In this document: in pieces, positions 6,552-12,926 of the stretch | Layout: each line of letters begins with the position of its first letter | Numbering within the stretch: position 1 is the first letter of the stretch | NCBI GenBank assembly: GCA_027067235.1 | Contig: JALXFQ010000383.1 | Span: 1-12,926, forward strand | DNA from: Gammaproteobacteria bacterium | Lineage (GTDB): Bacteria > Pseudomonadota > Gammaproteobacteria > QOAV01 | Direction: 5' to 3' | DNA length: 12,926 nucleotides | Notes under the pieces: model-generated | What the model was told of the DNA's origin: nothing | The model's input: only the letters and a program-made list of their open reading frames with translations | The model's database searches: none | Translations under genes and position numbers: made by a program

Positions 6552-8987
6552 ATGACAATAGCAGGAAACAGTCTGACTGGCGGATTGATGGCAATGCTTG
6601 CCATCTTGCCTGTTTGCGGTATGGCGGATGATGACGATGCTGATGGGGATGCTCACCCGGTCAACGTCGTCACCACGGGTTCTGCCGCGAGCGGCGCCAC
6701 CCTTGCCCGCGGGGCTTTGCCGGCCATATTGTCTATATTGCTGGATGATGATAACGGCGCCGGCGCGGGCTCCGGGGGCGGTCTGCCAGGCAGCGGCCCG
6801 GGCAGCAACTATGTATTGCTAGCGTCCAACGACCTGGGCATGCATTGCGCCGATCAGGATTTTCGTATTTTCAGCATATTGCCGCCTTTCAATGTGGTTC
6901 ACGCCCAGGTTGTGAACAAGGGCGCGACGCCGCAGGTTATGGATGACACCCATGTGTCGCTGGTTTATCAGGCCAGTTCCAGCCCGGTTGATCCGGCTGG
7001 CGCCAACTCCATCAACAAGACCAATCAGATTTCCGCGATCTTCAAGACGAATTTCTGGGCGGAAGGTAATCGCGCGATCCCCTTGAGCACCAATACCACT
7101 GGCGCTAAAAACACCTGGGGCGTTTTGAATTATGAACGCCTGTATCCCAGTGTGCTGGCGGGATCGCTGTTGCAGCCACCAGTAGATCTTGCGTCAGAAT
7201 GCGCGACGACTTCGCCTTCACCCGCCGGTTGCCCCAGCATCCTGAATCTGTTTGATCCGATTCCCGTGGATACAGGTATTCCCGTACCCAATGTGGAAAA
7301 ACTGGATAACGGTGTTCTGGAAGTGGCCCAGCAAACCATGCCAGGGCTGAATAATGCGCCGCAGCCATTCCAGCGTTTCGACAGGAACGTGCGCTTCTTT
7401 ACGGCGTTTCCGTTTGGCGCAGTAATCAACAATACCAAGTGGTGGTCTGCTGATGGCATTCCCATGTCGCCGGTTGATGATACGGGCAGATCCAACGCTT
7501 ATCCGCTAATGAAGGTGTCGGCTAAATCCGGCAACCAGACACTGGCGTCACTGGATGTGGTATTGCCGGTTTCCGCCGAAGCGGATTGCCAGAACTGCCA
7601 CGCCCAGGCGCTGGATTGTGGCGACCCGAGTCTGCCAGTGGCCAACCAGTCGGCCAGCTGTAACGAAGCCGGACTGCAAAATCTTCCGGCCAATCGCGTT
7701 GAGAGCATGGACGCCGCCCCAGGCGATACGCCGCTGCAAAAGCTTATCAATGCGGCGAAGATCAATATATTGCGTCTGCATGACCAGAAACACGGCGCGG
7801 TTTACACGGCTGCGGATGGAACGCCGCGAGCCTGTGATCCGGCCAATGACCCGAACCAGCACTGCCTGGATTCGCGTCGCAGTATCCAGTGTTCGCAATG
7901 CCATTATTCGCCGGCTCTGGATCTGACGCAGCAGGGCCCCATCGACGAGCCGCAACAAGGCCCAAATGGCCGCCAGCAAACCCGTCACATATCCATGTCG
8001 TCGGCGATGCACGGTTTCCACGGTTCACTGCCAAAATTCAACGGCAAGGATCTGTTTCCGGCCATGCCTGGCCCCGTGGGCCGCGATCCGGCGGTCAAGA
8101 ACCAGGTGTTGCAGGAGACCTGCTATCAGTGTCATCCCGGCAGGAATACGGCCTGTCTGCGCGGCGCCATGGGTAGCGGTGGCGTGGTCTGTCAGGATTG
8201 TCATGGCGACATGAAACAGGTGGGCAACGATTTCAGTATCCCCAAGCCGGGTGGGAATTTCGTACTGAACGGCAGCTTGCGTGTGCCATGGGCATCCGAA
8301 CCCGGCTGTCAGTCCTGTCATACCGGTGATGCGCTGAATCCCAACCATCCGGCGGGCGTGCCGGTGGCTCCGGACGGCCTGCGTCTGTTGCAGGCCTGGA
8401 AGCCGCAAATCGTCAACGCGCCGGGCAGGGGCAATGTGACAACGGCGAAAGTGACCCAGTCACCCAATTCGCGTTTCGCCGAATCGCAGGCCACCAACGC
8501 CAATGGCCAGGTGGGGCTGCTGTATCGCCTGAGCAAGGGGCATGGCGGCGTTATGTGTGAAGCCTGTCATGGCAGCACGCACGCCATCTGGCCCACGGGC
8601 AATCCCAATTCCAACGACAATGTCGCGGCGAAACAGCTACAGGGACATTCGGGAACGCTGACAGAATGCGCGACCTGTCATGCCGCCGCGGACCTCGGCA
8701 ATACGCTGGATGGTCCTCACGGAATGCACCCGGTGGGTGGAACCGGCTTCGCCAACGGCGGGCATGAACATATCGCCGAGAACAACCCGAACGCCTGCCG
8801 CGCCTGCCACGGCGTTAATGGGCAGGGCTCGGTGCTGTCGAGAGTCGCCCGTACGCGTTCGTTTGTGCTCAAGGAGTGTAAGGGCGGCACGCTGTGTCCG
8901 GGTGGGGGCAAAAAGAAAAATTTTAACGTGACCTTGAACAAGGGTTTGCAGGTGACCTGCACCCTGTGTCACAGCAACAAGCTGTAG
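6552..8987 (+). CDS. Periplasmic/exported nine-heme c-type cytochrome
   Basis: The 811-residue protein has a signal peptide (about 1-25, hydrophobic LMAMLAILPVCGMA), an acidic and Gly-rich low-complexity stretch (to about 85) and a conserved-looking block beginning YVLLASNDLGMHCADQDF, a phrase I know from a family of multiheme proteins. It then has nine CXXCH heme-binding motifs starting at Cys346, 447, 524, 547, 586, 669, 706, 749 and 803. The N-terminal 340 residues have no heme motif and probably form separate beta-rich domains. Extra non-heme cysteines occur (for example in the MHC, SECATT and GGTLCPGG segments). It is the first gene of a sigma-54-driven unit with thioredoxin, ApbE, DUF4266 and DUF3570 genes, suggesting electron transfer across the periplasm. 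The redox partner is unknown. Confidence 0.93.
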   Translation: MTIAGNSLTGGLMAMLAILPVCGMADDDDADGDAHPVNVVTTGSAASGATLARGALPAILSILLDDDNGAGAGSGGGLPGSGPGSNYVLLASNDLGMHCADQDFRIFSILPPFNVVHAQVVNKGATPQVMDDTHVSLVYQASSSPVDPAGANSINKTNQISAIFKTNFWAEGNRAIPLSTNTTGAKNTWGVLNYERLYPSVLAGSLLQPPVDLASECATTSPSPAGCPSILNLFDPIPVDTGIPVPNVEKLDNGVLEVAQQTMPGLNNAPQPFQRFDRNVRFFTAFPFGAVINNTKWWSADGIPMSPVDDTGRSNAYPLMKVSAKSGNQTLASLDVVLPVSAEADCQNCHAQALDCGDPSLPVANQSASCNEAGLQNLPANRVESMDAAPGDTPLQKLINAAKINILRLHDQKHGAVYTAADGTPRACDPANDPNQHCLDSRRSIQCSQCHYSPALDLTQQGPIDEPQQGPNGRQQTRHISMSSAMHGFHGSLPKFNGKDLFPAMPGPVGRDPAVKNQVLQETCYQCHPGRNTACLRGAMGSGGVVCQDCHGDMKQVGNDFSIPKPGGNFVLNGSLRVPWASEPGCQSCHTGDALNPNHPAGVPVAPDGLRLLQAWKPQIVNAPGRGNVTTAKVTQSPNSRFAESQATNANGQVGLLYRLSKGHGGVMCEACHGSTHAIWPTGNPNSNDNVAAKQLQGHSGTLTECATCHAAADLGNTLDGPHGMHPVGGTGFANGGHEHIAENNPNACRACHGVNGQGSVLSRVARTRSFVLKECKGGTLCPGGGKKKNFNVTLNKGLQVTCTLCHSNKL

Positions 8988-9007
8988 CAGGCGGTTGCGA
9001 TCAGTTA

Positions 9008-9080
9008 GCTGCTCCGGGGGTGCAGGCTAGGAACCATGAAACCGGTTCTGAATCGTGCCCCGCCGGCCTTCCGGAGCAGC
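9008..9080 (+). other. Long intergenic stem-loop between cytochrome and thioredoxin genes
   Basis: A perfect 10-bp inverted repeat, GCTGCTCCGG (9008-9017) and CCGGAGCAGC (9071-9080), closes a 53-nt interior. The interior holds a smaller dyad, GAACC/GGTTC, and GC-rich segments that could pair further. It begins 20 nt after the cytochrome stop and ends 27 nt before the next ATG. No U tract follows, so it is not a simple terminator. It may set mRNA stability or partial read-through between a highly expressed first gene and the downstream genes. Confidence 0.6.
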
Positions 9081-9107
9081 ACCTTACAATCAAACAGGAG
9101 AACAGGA

Positions 9108-9569
9108 ATGAGACTCACGAGAAGGGAATATATCCAGTTGTTTGGCGGCGCCATTCTGGCCACGCATTTTGGTGTGGGTGCGAGCGAGGGCAAGCCGCTT
9201 CCGCTGGGAAAATACAAGGGCAAGGTCGTTCTGGCTGACTTCTGGGCTTCCTGGTGCGTACCGTGCAAAAAGTCCTTTCCCTGGCTGAATGCCATGGCGC
9301 AAAAATATGGTAACAGGGGGCTGGTGGTGTTGGGCGTCAATGTCGATGCTCAGAAAGGCGATGCGGAAAATTTCCTGCATGAACATCACGCAGCATTTCC
9401 GGTGATATTTGATCCGGCGGGCGCTCATGCGGCCTATTACGACATTCAGGGCATGCCCAGCAGTTTGCTGTTCTCCGGCAAGGGTGAAGTGGTGCACCGG
9501 CATGTCGGGTTTGTTACCGACGAGGAATCCCGCTATGAAGCGGCCATCGTCGAGGCGCTGAAACTGTAA
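9108..9569 (+). CDS. TlpA/thioredoxin-like disulfide oxidoreductase with Tat-like signal
   Basis: The 153-residue protein has the thioredoxin-fold active site WASWCVPCK (Cys50, Cys53), a following NVDAQKGDAENFL segment typical of TlpA/redoxin proteins and a cis-Pro loop GMPSS (Pro117). The N-terminus, TRREYIQLFGGAILA, carries a twin-arginine followed by a hydrophobic stretch, so export by Tat is possible; cleavage is likely near AS|EG. The start at 9108 has AGGAG at 9096-9100, 7 nt away; a longer reading frame from 9036 lacks these features. Beside a nine-heme cytochrome, its likely job is keeping heme-binding or other cysteines reduced, or passing electrons to an ApbE-linked partner. The substrate is not shown by the sequence. 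Confidence 0.88.
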   Translation: MRLTRREYIQLFGGAILATHFGVGASEGKPLPLGKYKGKVVLADFWASWCVPCKKSFPWLNAMAQKYGNRGLVVLGVNVDAQKGDAENFLHEHHAAFPVIFDPAGAHAAYYDIQGMPSSLLFSGKGEVVHRHVGFVTDEESRYEAAIVEALKL

Positions 9570-9597
9570 ATCGTTGATCTCGAGAAGGGGTGTGGGA

Positions 9598-10515
9598 ATG
9601 GATATGAAAACCGAGCCGTTGCGACTTTATCGGGACGGCGGCATCTGGAAAGGGGCGTTCGACGCCATGGCAAACCCCTGTGAAGTACTGATGGATGGTT
9701 GTGACCAGTCGCATGCCTGGAAATGGCTGAAGATTGTTGCGCACGAAGCCTGGCGTATCGAAAAAAAATACAGTCGATATCGCGCCGACAGTGTACTGAG
9801 TCGGATTAACCGCAGCCAGGGACAGACGACGAATATAGACGAAGAGACCGCCAGATTGCTGGCCGCCTGCGATCTTATGTATCAGATCAGCGACGGCAGG
9901 TTCGACCCGACTTCCGGCGCGTTGGCCAGAGTCTGGCATTTTGGTTCCGGCCAGGCGGCGCGGAACAGGCTGCCGCGCAAGCGGGATGTCGAGAAGATAC
10001 TGCCGTTTGTGGGCTGGGACAAGGTGAGCTGGTCGCAAACCTCGGTGTGCCTGCCGCCGGGCGTCGAGCTGGATTTTGGTGGCATCGGCAAGGAATACGC
10101 TGTGGACCGGGCAGGCAGGCTGATCAGCCTTGTGGGGGCGGAAAACGTGTTGATCAATTTTGGCGGTGACATTCTGGCGCTGGGGCCTGCAACCGATGGC
10201 TCGCCGTGGAAAATCGGCTTGGAAGCTGTGGACCGGGATTCTGCCGTTGCCGGTGGAAAGGTTGTATTGCTGAGCCAGGGCGGGCTGGCAACCAGCGGTA
10301 ATGTGCGCAGGTTTATTGAATATGACGGCAAACGCTTCGGCCATATTCTGAACCCGCTGACCGGCTGGCCGGTTCGCGGCGCGCCGCGATCAGTAACCGT
10401 GGCAGCGTCAACCTGCTCGGAGGCCGGCATGCTGTCCACTCTGGCCATGCTGAATGGGAAAGACGCTGAAACCTGTCTCGCCGGTCAGTGCGAGCAGTTC
10501 TGGGTTCAGTGGTAA
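9598..10515 (+). CDS. apbE: FAD:protein FMN transferase (ApbE family)
   Basis: ApbE transfers FMN from FAD to a Ser/Thr of target proteins. The 305-residue product shows the family signatures: DGRFDPTSG, the flavin-binding LDFGGIGKEYAVD (Asp159 onward), NFGGDILALG (Gly189-Asp191), SGNVRRF (from Ser233) and HILNPLTGWPV (from His249). I chose ATG at 9598 because AAGGGG lies 7 nt before it; an upstream TTG at 9574 is in frame. Neither start gives a signal peptide or lipobox, unlike many ApbE proteins, which work outside the cytoplasm; this is odd beside exported neighbours. The gene is 28 nt after the thioredoxin gene and 48 nt before the DUF4266 gene. No protein with a clear FMN-binding domain is encoded in the window, so the substrate is open. 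Confidence 0.92.
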   Translation: MDMKTEPLRLYRDGGIWKGAFDAMANPCEVLMDGCDQSHAWKWLKIVAHEAWRIEKKYSRYRADSVLSRINRSQGQTTNIDEETARLLAACDLMYQISDGRFDPTSGALARVWHFGSGQAARNRLPRKRDVEKILPFVGWDKVSWSQTSVCLPPGVELDFGGIGKEYAVDRAGRLISLVGAENVLINFGGDILALGPATDGSPWKIGLEAVDRDSAVAGGKVVLLSQGGLATSGNVRRFIEYDGKRFGHILNPLTGWPVRGAPRSVTVAASTCSEAGMLSTLAMLNGKDAETCLAGQCEQFWVQW

Positions 10516-10563
10516 CTAAGCTGTTGTCGAGAACCGAAATATCAAGGATTACGAGGATCAGGA

Positions 10564-10785
10564 ATGAAAAAAACCATATTGACGGGTGTGATGCTGGTGA
10601 CGTTTGTCCTGGCGGGTGGTTGCAGCGCGCCGGTGAAGCCCTGGGAGCGAGGCACCCTTGCCAGACCGGAGATGCAGTTCGGTTCGGAAGCGTTAAACGA
10701 CGCCTATGACGACCATGTCTATTTCAGCAAGGAAGCCAGCAGTGGTGGCCGTGGTTTTGGCGGAGGTGGCTGCGGATGCAACTGA
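10564..10785 (+). CDS. DUF4266 small outer-membrane lipoprotein
   Basis: The 73-residue product has a lipoprotein signal (VLAGGC, lipidated Cys20 followed by Ser, which favours outer-membrane sorting). It then has the DUF4266 hallmarks: VKPWERGTLARPEM, a DDHVYFSKEASSGG segment and a Gly-rich end, GGGGCGCN. The C-terminal Cys-X-Cys could bind metal or be a thiol partner; that is inference. Its last 10 nt overlap the start of the DUF3570 gene, whose ribosome-binding site (GGAGG, 10762-10766) lies inside this gene, so the two are translationally coupled. As I recall, DUF4266 and DUF3570 commonly occur together with ApbE and a thioredoxin. The function is unknown. Confidence 0.9.
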   Translation: MKKTILTGVMLVTFVLAGGCSAPVKPWERGTLARPEMQFGSEALNDAYDDHVYFSKEASSGGRGFGGGGCGCN

Positions 10786-12200
10786 AAGATAAAAAGAAAA
10801 CCCGTCTGGCGATGGCTGCCAGCTCTTTGCTGGGCGCGACCCACAGCGCAACCCTGAAGGCGGAAGAAGCGGGCTGGAACTATGATGCCTTGATGTCGGG
10901 TTACGCCGAGAGCGATGACCGCGTCAATGTGGTGTCGTTCAAGATGAAAGGCGCAAAGGAAGATGAAGACAGCAGCGCGGTGTCCTTTCTGATCGGCATC
11001 GACGCCATTTCGGGCAGCTCTCCGACCGGTGCGGTAGGCTTTGCCGGCCTGGCAAAAGAGCCTGTCGGGGCCAGTTTCTCCAAAGCGCTTGCCGTGGATA
11101 CGCTGGCGAGGAGTTCGGGTTCGGCAGCGCCACCGCCCGCTCCGGCGCCGCGACCTGCGCCGCGTCCGGCTGCGCCAGCACCGCGCCCGGCCACCAGCTC
11201 GGGAGGCGGCTCGCACCCGGCACCGGCAAGCAATACACCCCGACCGAGACCCAGACCGGCGCCGCGTCCTGCAACCAGTTCGCTCAAATCATATCCGTTA
11301 TACGGCAATGTGGAGGACAGCCGTTATTCCGGTTCCGTGAGCTGGACCACGCCCGTCGGCCGACTCACCAAGTTGAACTACGGCCTGTCCGGCTCGGCGG
11401 AAGAGGACTACAAGGATATCGGCATCAATTCCAGCATATCCCGTGATTTCAACCAGAAAAACACCACGCTGTCAGCCGGGATCAACTATGCACATGATGA
11501 GATCGACGGCACCATAGGCAATCATGCGCCGCTGAGCTCGGTGTTTGCCAGCAACAATGAAATTGGCAAGCAGACCAAGGATGTGACGGATATCCTGCTC
11601 GGCGTCACCCAGATCTTTTCCAAAAGCGTGATCGGCGAATTCAACTACACGTTGTCCAGCTCCAGCGGTTACATGAACGATCCCTACAAGGTTGTCAGTA
11701 TCGTTAACTCGAAGGGACAACCTGTCGATCACCTTTATGAAAACCGGCCCGATTCCAGGCTGTCCCATGCGCTTTACGGCGAATACCGAATTAAAACAAG
11801 TCGCGGCGTAGTGAAACCGTCGTATCGTTTCTTCACCAATGACTGGGGCATCACATCCCATACCTTCGGGCTGGCGTACCGGCGTGACCTGGGCAAGAAA
11901 TCGTTCATCGAACCACGATTGCGTTTTTATACCCAGACCGCGGCCGATTTCTATCACACCCAGCTTGGCAGTCGTGGCGCCGCGGCGCCCTACGCTTCGG
12001 CCGATTACCGTCTGGCCGGGTTTGATGCCGTGACCATCGGTTTGCACCTGGGCGGTAAAACCCGAAAGGGAAATCACTGGCGCGCAGGCGTGGACTACTA
12101 TACGCACAGGGGCAAGGAGTCCGACAACCAGCCGCCCGGCCAGATCAGGGTAAATCCGGATCTGCAGGCAATCACCCTGCGCCTGGACTGGAGTTTTTAG
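10776..12200 (+). CDS. DUF3570 outer-membrane beta-barrel protein with Pro/Ala/Arg-rich insert
   Basis: The 474-residue protein has the DUF3570 start pattern (MQLKDKKKTRLAMAASSLLG, then EEAGWNYDALMSGYAESDDRV). It continues with long amphipathic strands (SISRDFNQKNTTLSAGINYAHDE type) and ends with a C-terminal aromatic strand (LRLDWSF), all consistent with an outer-membrane barrel. Residues about 117-167 are an insert made of Pro, Ala, Arg and Ser repeats (APAPRPAPRPA, later RPRPRPAPRPATSS) in what should be a loop after the first strands. It overlaps the DUF4266 gene and ends about 58 nt before a terminator, making it the last gene of the cytochrome unit. A role as an outer-membrane conduit or receptor for the redox proteins is inference; DUF3570 has no established function that I know of. 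Confidence 0.9.
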   Translation: MQLKDKKKTRLAMAASSLLGATHSATLKAEEAGWNYDALMSGYAESDDRVNVVSFKMKGAKEDEDSSAVSFLIGIDAISGSSPTGAVGFAGLAKEPVGASFSKALAVDTLARSSGSAAPPPAPAPRPAPRPAAPAPRPATSSGGGSHPAPASNTPRPRPRPAPRPATSSLKSYPLYGNVEDSRYSGSVSWTTPVGRLTKLNYGLSGSAEEDYKDIGINSSISRDFNQKNTTLSAGINYAHDEIDGTIGNHAPLSSVFASNNEIGKQTKDVTDILLGVTQIFSKSVIGEFNYTLSSSSGYMNDPYKVVSIVNSKGQPVDHLYENRPDSRLSHALYGEYRIKTSRGVVKPSYRFFTNDWGITSHTFGLAYRRDLGKKSFIEPRLRFYTQTAADFYHTQLGSRGAAAPYASADYRLAGFDAVTIGLHLGGKTRKGNHWRAGVDYYTHRGKESDNQPPGQIRVNPDLQAITLRLDWSF

Positions 12201-12257
12201 CCCGCCACAACTTGTCGGAGTTAGCCTGGATGCTGTTTCGGTGTTTTTTCTCCGGTT

Positions 12258-12287
12258 GCAGCGGCCTCTACGGGTTGCTGCTTTTTT
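12258..12287 (+). terminator. Probable terminator of the cytochrome-DUF3570 operon
   Basis: GCAGC (12258-12262) pairs with GCTGC (12277-12281) around a partly self-complementary 14-nt loop, followed directly by six Ts (12282-12287). The stem is short, but the position, 57 nt after the DUF3570 stop and before the next start, supports it. No clear promoter for the next gene is visible in 12288-12335. Confidence 0.6.
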
Positions 12288-12352
12288 GTCGGGGCGTGCG
12301 TCCGCCGGGGTATGACTTGCATTGGGTGATAAAAAAGGAGGAGAATCCAGTC

Positions 12353-12926
12353 ATGACGCGATCAAGTACATGTTCACTGATCCTGGTGGCGGCAGCCTGC
12401 CTGTATGCGCATGCCGCACTGGCGGAAACGCTGGACTTTACCGCCGAGCATCTGCTGGAAGCGCCCATGGATGCGCGTTATCTGGCCTTTCCACAAATTC
12501 CCGCCAGTACGACGGCTTCAGAAACGCGCCTGCAGCCCGGATACAGCTATCTCAGCGCCGGGGTAATGGATGTCAGCGTACCCATGATCAGCGCGCAGCA
12601 TTATCAACCGCTGCATGGCGGCTGGGGGCTGTTGTTCAGCGGTTTCTACAGCCGGCTGAGTTTTTCCGGCTCCGGCGGTTCGGCCACGGAAGAGGTCACC
12701 TTTTTGAAGTCGCCGCGCTTTGACGGCGTTTTCGATGTCGATGTGAACAGCGTCAGCGGCTCGGGTAATCATTATGGCGCGTCAGCGGCCATTACCCACG
12801 CCTCTTCCGGCGGTCGTAGCTGGCAAGCTGGCGTGGCGGTGGAGCGTCTGGATGTCAGCGAATTTGCGGTGGATTTCGACAGCGCCGGTTTTTCCGGCCG
12901 TCTCGATTACGCCGGCCAATACAACA
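12353..12926 (+). CDS. Exported protein, probably outer-membrane beta-barrel, incomplete at the window end
   Basis: An open frame from ATG at 12353 runs without a stop to the window end (191 codons). A strong ribosome-binding site, AGGAGG (12336-12341), lies 11 nt before the ATG. The product starts with a clear signal peptide (about 1-24, LYAHAALA|ETLDF). The mature part is rich in Gly, Ser and aromatic residues with alternating strands (GWGLLFSGFYSRLSFSGSGG, SWQAGVAVERLDVSEFAVDF), suggesting a beta-barrel or other secreted beta protein. I do not recognise the family. It follows the probable terminator of the DUF3570 gene, so it may be separately transcribed or reached by read-through. Confidence 0.85.
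   Translation, partial: MTRSSTCSLILVAAACLYAHAALAETLDFTAEHLLEAPMDARYLAFPQIPASTTASETRLQPGYSYLSAGVMDVSVPMISAQHYQPLHGGWGLLFSGFYSRLSFSGSGGSATEEVTFLKSPRFDGVFDVDVNSVSGSGNHYGASAAITHASSGGRSWQAGVAVERLDVSEFAVDFDSAGFSGRLDYAGQYN

Noticed and set aside
6541..6555. Four-codon leader ORF overlapping the cytochrome start
   Set aside because: ATG-GCG-GGA-CCA-TGA overlaps the true start, but its own ribosome-binding site is too close, and the GGTGAT there serves the ATG at 6552.
9008..9080. tRNA gene
   Set aside because: The length of 73 nt is right, but the 10-bp end stem, missing CCA context and absence of anticodon and T-arm consensus exclude it.
9036..9107. Longer start for the thioredoxin protein
   Set aside because: It would begin inside the stem-loop, lacks a ribosome-binding site and displaces the Tat-like signal; 9108 has AGGAG at the right distance.
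9514..10344. Minus-strand 276-residue ORF opposite apbE
   Set aside because: It is antisense to a gene with clear ApbE motifs, has no family signature and resembles other shadow frames of GC-rich DNA.

Overview
The window looks like a gammaproteobacterial chromosome segment. It is GC-rich, with Gram-negative signal peptides, lipoprotein and beta-barrel proteins, sigma-54 regulation and several protein families common in respiratory Proteobacteria. I cannot name the genus from sequence alone. All functions are read from motifs and family memory; no search was run.

Left part, minus strand (about 1-3026). A partly duplicated 51-nt repeat and a clean terminator close a monocistronic BufA2-type bufferin gene (163-429), a cysteine-rich metal-binding peptide precursor without its usual modification genes beside it. 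Next come an exported protein of unknown family with an Asp/His-rich tail (562-1242), a small PstS-like periplasmic binding protein (1398-1946) and a porin-like beta-barrel (1959-3026). The last two form a unit that diverges from the regulators.

Middle, plus strand (3165-6284). A membrane sensor histidine kinase and an NtrC-type sigma-54 activator lie 3 nt apart and end at a probable terminator.

Right part, plus strand (6552-12926). A nine-heme c-type cytochrome is followed by a TlpA-like thioredoxin, an ApbE flavin transferase, a DUF4266 lipoprotein and a DUF3570 beta-barrel, the last two overlapping. After a terminator, a further exported protein, probably a beta-barrel, runs off the end of the window.

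The main result is regulatory. The cytochrome gene has a near-consensus sigma-54 -24/-12 element, a 13/13 match to the IHF consensus just upstream, and a palindromic candidate enhancer about 115 bp before the predicted start. The Asp/His-tail gene has a second -24/-12 element with a related palindrome about 93 bp upstream. The sigma-54 activator encoded between them is the obvious candidate regulator. The simplest model is a two-component system that switches on a periplasm-to-outer-membrane redox module (heme, thiol, flavin, lipoprotein, barrel) plus an acidic/His metal-binding-like protein. The signal and the electron acceptor cannot be read from the sequence.
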